A DNA stretch of 64,000 nt, taken from Chrysopilus asiliformis. Lineage: Eukaryota > Arthropoda > Insecta > Diptera > Rhagionidae. The position numbers and the translations under genes were made by a program. Every line of letters begins with the position of its first letter. Position 1 is the first letter of the stretch. The DNA lies in NCBI GenBank assembly GCA_964034945.1, contig OZ035963.1:49851532-49915531 (forward strand), written 5' to 3'. Below the pieces are notes generated by a model. That model saw only the letters and a list, made by a program, of their open reading frames with translations. It was not told the origin of the DNA and did not search any database. Shown piece by piece: positions 25,001-34,000 of the stretch.

Positions 25001-28000
25001 GGCTTGTTCTTGGTAGGAAAAATAGTTCCGATAACTTTTCTACCCAAGAAATATTTTTTTCGAACTTTTAGAGGCTTGTTCTTAGTAGGAAATTTATTTC
25101 CGAGAACTTTTTCATCCAGTAAATATTTTTTTCGAATGTTTAGAGGTTTGTTCTAAGTAGGAAAAATATTTCCGAGATGTTTTCCATCCAGTAAATATTT
25201 TTTTCGAATGTTTAGAGGCTTGTTCTTGGTATGAAAAATATTTCCGAGACCTTTTCTACCCGGGAAATACTTTGTTCGAATTTTTAGAGGCTTTCTCATA
25301 GCAGGAAAAATATTTCCGAGACCTTTACTACCCGGGAAATATTTTTTTCGAATTTTTAGAGGCTTGTTCTAAGTAGGAAAAATACTCCCGAGACCTTTTC
25401 CATCGAGTAAATATTTTTTTCGAATGTTTAGAGGCTTGTTCTTGGTAGGAAAAATATTTCCGAGACCTTTTCTACCCGGGAAATATTGTTTTCGAATTTT
25501 TAGAGGCTTGTTCTAAGTAGGAAAAATGTTTCCGAGCGCATTTCTACACGGGAAATATTTTTTCCGAATTTCTAGAGGCTTTCTCATAGCACGAAAAATA
25601 TTTCCGAGACCTTTACTACCCGGGAAATATTTTTTTCGAATTTTTAAAGGCTTGTTCTTGGTAGGAAAAATAGTTCCGAGACCTTTCCTACCCGGGAAAT
25701 ATTTTTTTCGAACTTTTAGAGGCTTGTTCTTAGTAGGAAATTTATTTCCGAGAACTTTTTCATCCAGTAAATATTTTTTTCGAATGTTTAGAGGTTTGTT
25801 CTAAGTAGGAAAAATATTTCGGAGATGTTTTCCATCCAGTACATATTTTTTTCGAATGTTTAGAGGCTTGTTCTTGGTAGGAAAAATATTTCCGAGACCT
25901 TTTCTACACGGGAAATATTTTTTTCGAATTTTTAGAGGCTTGTTCTAAGTAGAAAAAATATTTCCGAGATGTTTTCCATCCAGTAAATATTTTTTTCGAA
26001 TGTTTAGAGGCTTGTTCTAGGTAGGAAAAATATTTCCGAGACCTTTTCTACCCGGGAAATATTTTGTTCGAATTTTTAGAGACTTTCTCATAGCACGAAA
26101 AATATTTCCGAGACCTTTACTACCCGGGAAATATTTTTTTCGAATTTTTAGAGGCTTGTTCTAAGTAGGAAAAATGTTTCCGAGAGCATTTCTACACGGG
26201 AAATATTTTTTCCGAATTTCTAGAGGCTTTCTCATAGTATGAAAATTATTTCCGAGACCTTTACTACCCGGGAAATATTTTTTTCGAATTTTAGGAAAAA
26301 TATTTCCGAGACCTTTTTCATTCAGTTAATATTTTTTTCGAATTTTTAGAGGCTTGTTCTAAGTAGGAAAAATATTTTCGAGACCTTTTCTACCCGGGAA
26401 ATATTTTTTTCGAATTTTTAGAGGCTTGTTCTAAGTTGGAAAAATATTTCCGAGACCTTTTTCATCCAGTAAATATTTTTTTCGAATATTTAGAGGCTTG
26501 TTCTAAGTAGGAAAAATATTTCCGAGACCTTTTTCATTCAGTTAATATTTTTTTTCGAATTTTTAGTAGCTTGTTCTAAGTAGGAAAAATATTTCCGAGA
26601 CATTTTTCATCCAGTAAATATTTTTTTCGAATTTTTAGAGGCTTGTTCTAAGTAGGAAAAATATTTCCGAGACCTTTTTCATTCAGTTAATATTTTTTTC
26701 GAATTTTTAGAGGCTTGTTCTAAGTAGGAAAAATATTTTCGAGACCTTTTCTACCCGGGAAATATTTTTTTCGAATTTTTAGAGGCTTGTTCTAAGTTGG
26801 AAAAATATTTCCGATACCTTTTTCATCCAGTAAATATTTTTTTCGAATTTTTAGAGGATTGTTCTAAGTAGGAAAAATATTTTCGAGACCTTTTCCATCG
26901 AGTAAATATTTTTTTTGAATGTTTGGAGGCTTGTTATTGGTAGGAAAAATATTTCCGAGACCTTTACTACCCGGGAAATATTTTTTTCGAATTTTTGGAG
27001 GCTTGTTCTAAGTAGGAAAAATGTTTCCGAGAGCATTTCTCTATATCAAAATTAAGGTTTTTAATTAAAATCATTGCGCCGCACTCTGTTAAAATAAATT
27101 TCGCCTGCAGCGCACTTTTTTTAAGAATTTTTTTTTATGGTTTTCGTCCAAATAAAATCTTTATATGTTTTAAAATTAAGGTTCATCTCTCCCCGCCCGT
27201 CCACATCCTCCTCGACGACCGACCTCGGTGACTACTCGGCCTTCAGCCCCGGATCTGACTTCTCCGGGATGACCGTTCTAATGAAGAAAACCGCATCAAA
27301 ATGCATTCAGTGGTTTAGCAGATAGTATGAGAGTAGTTCAAGGGGTGAGGAAGAAGTAGATTTTAGTGGGCGAAAAATTTCCTTCGAGGCTGACCTCCCT
27401 AACGGTGAAAACCTTGTCATTTCACTCAAAAATTTTGGGAAGTTGTGGATTTTCAATTTAGCTTTTCATGCTTTATCCTGGAGGCCGTAGGGTCATGTAC
27501 CGTAATAAAACCTCCGATATGAAAAAATGAAAAAAAAACCTAACAAAACATACACAAGGTTGAAAATTATTTAGAAACCATAGAAACACACCCAACATTC
27601 AATTATATATATAAGACCAATGAAAAATGCAGCATATGGGAAAAGGAAAAAGTCTGCATAAATCATATACAAACAGAAAAGGTTATGTCGAAAAAAACTG
27701 ATAGGTTAAGGACGGCAAATATGGTTGATTTTTCTGTGTGGCTCTTTTTGACATTTTTTAACCACTCAAAAGAAATGAACCAACGAAACATAAAGGACAA
27801 GGTCGAATAAATACACGAATTAAGTGCAAAAGAAAGTTTTTTTTTTAATCTTGTGTTAATGATATTTTTTGGTGAGACGATACACAATTTAATAACATCG
27901 CATTTTCTACGGAGGCAGACACTGTTTCTGTCAATAAAAAAAACCAAATATGTCTGCAAAAAATGAAATATTTTTTCAAATATCTCAAGAACCGTAAGAG

Positions 28001-31000
28001 ATACTTAAAAACCGTAAAGCAAAAACCGTAGATTATTTTTTTTCCTTCTTTTTTCCCAAAAAAACTCATAGATTACGAGACATTTTCAAAAAACTGTGTT
28101 ACTTTCTTATACGTAGTATAACAATATTACAAAAATGTCTGTCTGTCGGTCTGTCGGTCTGTCGGTCTGTCGGTCTGTCGGTCTGTCGGTCTGTCGGTCT
28201 GTCAGTCTGTCAGTCTGTCAGTCTGTCAGTCTGTCAGTCTGTCAGTCTGTCAGTCTTTGTACAAGATTTCTCAAAAACTATGAAAGTTTAGAGGTATCTT
28301 TGGTCCTGGAATGGGACGATTCTGTCAACTTTTGGTGGAAATCCGTTTACCGGAATTAACCAAAATGGCGCCTTTTAAAAAATCGGAATTTCGTTCTTTG
28401 TTGTTTACTCCGAAACTACACATTTTTCAGTAATCTTATGTATGACAAAAGTTGGAGACAGTACAATTTCCTACATTTTTGCCCTATACTAGAACTACAT
28501 AACTCAAAGCCGTTATCGAGATATTCCGTTATTTCAGAAAAATCAGTATTTCGCGATTATCTCGAAAATCAGGGGTTCTTGGTGGCTCCATATATCGCAC
28601 ATGGTCCCGTAGACTGTAGTATCTCAAAATCGGCCATTTTGAGAAAAACGCATTCAAAGTATTCATTTCAAAATAATTGTTTATGAATAATTGTTTTTTC
28701 TGTTGTCTGTACAGTAATATTTCAATTTATTACTCTTTTGATAATAATTTACAGATCATTTGCTTCATTTTTTTTTTTTTTGCAATAATAAAAGATAGAG
28801 TTAGGTTTGTTTTCCACAAAATCAATTTAAATTTTAAAAAATGGGAATTTAAAAAACCAAAAAAAAAAAAATTTTAGGACTACGTTTACATTTAAATTTG
28901 TTTTTCATTTGATTCAGTCAATTTTCCTTTACATAATGGAATAATTACTCAAAAACACATTTTTTTGAGATACTACAGTCTACGGGACCATGTGCGATAT
29001 GAGATGAATTGAGGAGAAAAATGTTTGCAACGATTTAATTTCTCACTGTTTCCCGTTATCTTTTACCGTTATTGAAATATTTTCATAAAAATTTAAAAAA
29101 AACGAAGGGTTTCCCTTGAAATTATTTCAAAGAAGAATTAAAGATATTAAAATTCTCCATATTTTTACCTTTTTACGGTAAATCGATATCTTTTACCGCT
29201 ATCGAGATATTTGAGATTCTGTAAAAAAAACCATCTTTTTTATACAGGGTGGGCCAGAATAGACGCAGGGGTTTGAAGTCTTTATAACTTTTTTTTTATT
29301 TTTATTTTTTTTATTTTGTTTCAGCATTTTGTTAAGAAAACTTGGGCAATTTAAAATGGACCTGTACACAATAGAACAACGAACCGGTGGGCTCAATGGC
29401 TCTTTTACGGGACATGTTTGGCGGACGCATTATTTCGAAAAGAAGCGATTTCAATTGGCCTCCGCGTTCACCTGATCTAACGACTCCAGATTGTTTCCTT
29501 TGGGGATATTTGAAAGAAAAGGTGTACGTCAACAAGCCAACAACCATCAGCCAATTGAAAACCAACATTCGCAGTGAAATCGAGGCCATAACACGAAAGG
29601 TTATGGAAAATGTCTTGGAAAGAGCACGGATTTGCGAAGCAGAAAATGGCCACCACTTGCGGGATATAATTTTCCATGTTTAGACCAAAAATATTCCCCA
29701 TCAATCAACTACATGTATTTGAAAAAAAAATTATAGGTTTCGCTAAAATAAAAAATTTATAAAGAATTCAAACCCCCGCGTCTATTCTGGCCCACCCTGT
29801 ATAAGCTAATATTTTATATGTCGCGTTGTGGTGCAAATTACGCAGTGACGTTGATTTTGTATAAGAAAGTCATGTGCTGGTCACATCAGATATCTGTGTT
29901 TGGGAGGTACTCGTAATAGATACCGTTACTTTGCCAAATCCAAAAGTAAAAGACTTTTACAAAAAACTTTCAAGTCGCTAGATCAATGCGTTCTCGAGCT
30001 TTTTAAGATACAAATAACGGACAGCGTTTTTGAATATAATAAAATTAAAATATATAAAATTTTCTAGGTTTTTTGCTTTGACGGTTTTTTGTATCTCTAA
30101 CGGATCTCAAGTAAAAAAAATTTAAAGCAATAATCTTTATATTGCGTTAAACAACTTTTATATTGCGTTAAAAATCTCAACAAACTAAAAATTTAATAGA
30201 AAATAAAAATCTAATAGAAAATAAAAATCTTATAGCAAGTATTGTGGAAAAAAAATTCCCTCGTTAAACATTTTTGGCAAAAAAATAAAAGATTTCATGG
30301 GAAAAAAATCAAAATAAAAAATTTCAGCATAAAACAATACTGACAAATTGATTTGAATTTTTCCCGTATGTGTATGCAAACTTGGTATAAACGGGAAACA
30401 AGGACGAATAATTTTGTAACTAAGTTATTTATGATATGATTTTAAAGCGGATTTCATCAATCGATAAAGTTGTCCACAAACCCTTCAAACGTCAAAATTG
30501 CGCCAACACAGATTCGCCAAAACAATAGTCAAACAACGATTTGTAAAAGTTATAAGTTTTTCCATAAACAATAATATCCATTTAAAGTTATAAAAGATTT
30601 GAATTTTACTTTACTTAAAAAGATCTAAAGACTTAAAATTTTATACAAATGTCATTTTAAGGGAAAACATCTCTTTAGTAAGGATTTCTCTTTAGTAAGG
30701 ATTTCTCTTTAGTAAGGAAGTTGCGAGCTAACTGGACGTCGTTAGATGTGCACGAAAAACTCACCCACTATCATATATTCATCTTAAGTGACTTGTTTAC
30801 AAATAAACCAACTCAGAAGGACACTCACCGCCAGATTCTTCATCCCTTAACGAATCTCCCTCATATTGCTCAACTTTTGTCCTTTTTCGTCCTGCTATGA
30901 CCGTTTTGGCCATTGAATTTTATGTCTGAATTCTGTTTTTCGCAGGACACGGAGCCGAAAGAGATTCACCCGGAATAAAAGTGGAATTAATGTCCTTTAT

Positions 31001-34000
31001 ATTAACTTCCGCTACTTGTTATTACCTGAACGACGTAGAAGGATGAAACTAGAATACATCCTGATAGGAGAATACGATTCTTAGATACGACTTAAGAATA
31101 TTTAGGAGTCTTCTAGTCCTTGTTTATGGATAACGTTCGTTGTACAAACAATTCTCATAAAGAGTTAAAGAATCTTAGCCGCCTTGGGAAAATAAAGGAC
31201 CGACACATATAGTCGTACAAGTAAACACCATGAGCCACGTTCCATGGCTCGACCAAATTCCACTTTAATATTTATGTTTTGTTACGCATCCTTAAATTCT
31301 TTCAGCTTATCTACCTTTTTAGTGTCCTATTCTTTTCTTAATTTAATGCTTTTAGCCACTTTTCGTAAATTATCACGAAATAATTTCAGATATTAGCTGT
31401 GCTAGTAAACAGTAAATGATATTAAAAATAATGATTTTCAGTATACGGAAGTCTGAATAAGGAGAAAATTAATTTTTTGTTTCATTTGGGTTATAACAAT
31501 TAACTGTGCATCGCAAAGGAAAGTAAACGACTTGCAGTGTTTAACCCTTTGTGGACCAGGAAGTGAACAGCAATAAATCAATAACCATGACTTTTTTTCG
31601 GTGAAAATGGTTCCAGAAAGCATTTAAAAAAAGACATGAACTAATTTTATGGAGGGGTGGTATTTACGCCTGTGGTATATAGGAGTATATAGAATGTTGA
31701 TACTATTAGATAAGCAAAAAATATAAGGATTTAAAGTTGGTGATACTTAAAAGTACCGATTGTCAAAAAAGGGTTAATATAACTTTAACACGTTGGCTAC
31801 TATGTGAGTCACCGGTGATCGCAGCGTGTCACCCACAGGGACAATGTGAGTCACCGGTGTACACACACTATTGTCATTACCGTCAGTTTCTCAAGTTCCA
31901 TGGTTGAGTGCAGTCGCTCGTGCGGTACAAAGGGTTTTTTTCTGTGGAGCATATTTCATGTGAAAAATTTGTTGTGTGCAAAAGTGAAATAAGAGTTTGA
32001 GTCACCGGTGACTCACAAAGTACAGAAATGATTTTTGCGTTTTTTCCCAGTGTATCTAGCGGAGTAAGCGTCTGGTAGCCAACGTGTTAAAGTGCAAAAT
32101 ACAATTGGCCCGAAACAGTATTTACGGCAGCAGATTACGGCGACAATGAGCCTATGTTGTCTCGTCTATTCACCCCAGTTTAAACAAAAAGCGGAAAATG
32201 TACTCCAATTTCTTTATATGAATTTTAAAATGAAAACTCTTACGGTAGCATAAAAATCTTTTCAACATTTCACACAGTTATTAAAAATTTTATTTCATGT
32301 TTGTTTCAGAGCCTCCAATTCGAATAATAGACGAACAGGGGCATGAAGTGAGAGACAGGTACTATAAAGCCGGAAGTAAAGTTGAATTAACGTGTCAAGT
32401 GTCGAGGCATTTTGTTTCGACACAAAAGAAAACTCTTCTTAAACAGAGTGCTGCGGAATCATCATCCAAGATATCGCCGCCACCTTTACCTGTCGCCATG
32501 ATTTCAAATTCGAGTAGTAGTAACACCACGTCAATATTTGATGATCGAATTATTGAATTGATACAATGGCGAAAGGATGGCGGCGTTATGCCAGCCAAAA
32601 CAAATAGTAATTTTAGGTGAGTTTTTTCTTTTGTTATTTTAAGGGTTTTTTTTTTATAGTTCTAGCCAGAGCTTAGGGGAAGACCCTTTAATGCCGAAGC
32701 ACAGCTCAGGTTTGTCCCAAAAGTACGTCACACATTCAGGGGAACGGCTGTATGCGGTAATCTGGCTGCTATTAGAATTTCTCGGCTTAATTATATTATT
32801 TTTGCGGATGTTTTCACATCCAAAAATTTCCCCCCAACAGGTCGGGCATGTTTGCCCTGAAAACCCATCAGGAGCCTGTTTCTATATTAGAAGAAGGGGG
32901 AACTTTCATTTAGTGCATAATTAGTGTGACCATAGTTATTTTGGGTCAATCCGGGACAAGATGAGGGGGGATGGAACACCAACGAAACAACAAATGTTGT
33001 GGAGAAAATAAAGCTTAATTTTAACGAATACCAAAAGTTAACTTAATTATTCGCGTTATTTACGTTCCATTAACGTACGTTCCATTAACGTACGTTCCAG
33101 AAAAATGCGCCGCTAGCCAGGTCTTTTGAGACATTTATATATGGCATTTGAGGAAAATGGATGAAGAAAATATGATTACAGTGCGACAAGGGAAGAAAAG
33201 TCCCCATTCGAAAAGTGCTCTTCACTTCTTCTTTTACGCACACAAACGAAGTCACTCGTGTAGCACGTCAGCATGCATCTATGCGTCATTTCATTTAGTC
33301 AGTCGGTGCTTAGCCACCGACTCGTAAACATACCCCAAATAAACAAAAATTGAATGCAAACAGTGTAATACCAATTGCAGGTAGTTTTTTTTTCAGGTTG
33401 GTAGGAAAGAGTAAAACTAAAACCTGAATCGTACGTCGATGCGTCCGTCATGCGTCCGTCCGGTAGACAGTTTTATGCGGTGACAGTTGGGTACGGCAAG
33501 GAATCACTTCTTCTTCACTTTTTTTTGCACTTCCGCTATTAGTTTATCGTCGAAACAATTACTTTCAATTTGTTCCATACTTAAATTGCTTAAATCGTAA
33601 CCAAACTTTTTTGCGAAATGACATTTCCGTGCGTTGCCGCATGTAAAAGTAGAAAGTCGACCTACTCTATGCGGTTGCCGCATCGGACAAACGCATTATT
33701 AGGGGAGTACACATAGCAGCCCGTTGATTTTACTTTGACTGCATCGAACTGTCAACGTGACGGACGCATGGCGGACGCACGGACGTATGTTTCTGGTTCT
33801 ACCTTAAATGCCATAACAAATTACTGGTCTTTATTCTTCTATTGTTGGCAGTTCCTATTTTGGCAATTGATGTTGTCTCGGTGCTAGCTAATCAGGGAAT
33901 GAGCTGGAAATACAAAACATATATGAGAACCACACACACATGAGCGATCGCTTGTTGTACACAAGTTTTCCCTACTAAAAAGTGAAGAAGCGTGTACGTC

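Noticed and set aside
24872..25804. Pair of ~93-codon frames with KYFFRIF repeats
   Set aside because: They are the 72-73-bp satellite read in frame; the similarity between them reflects array duplication, not a gene pair.
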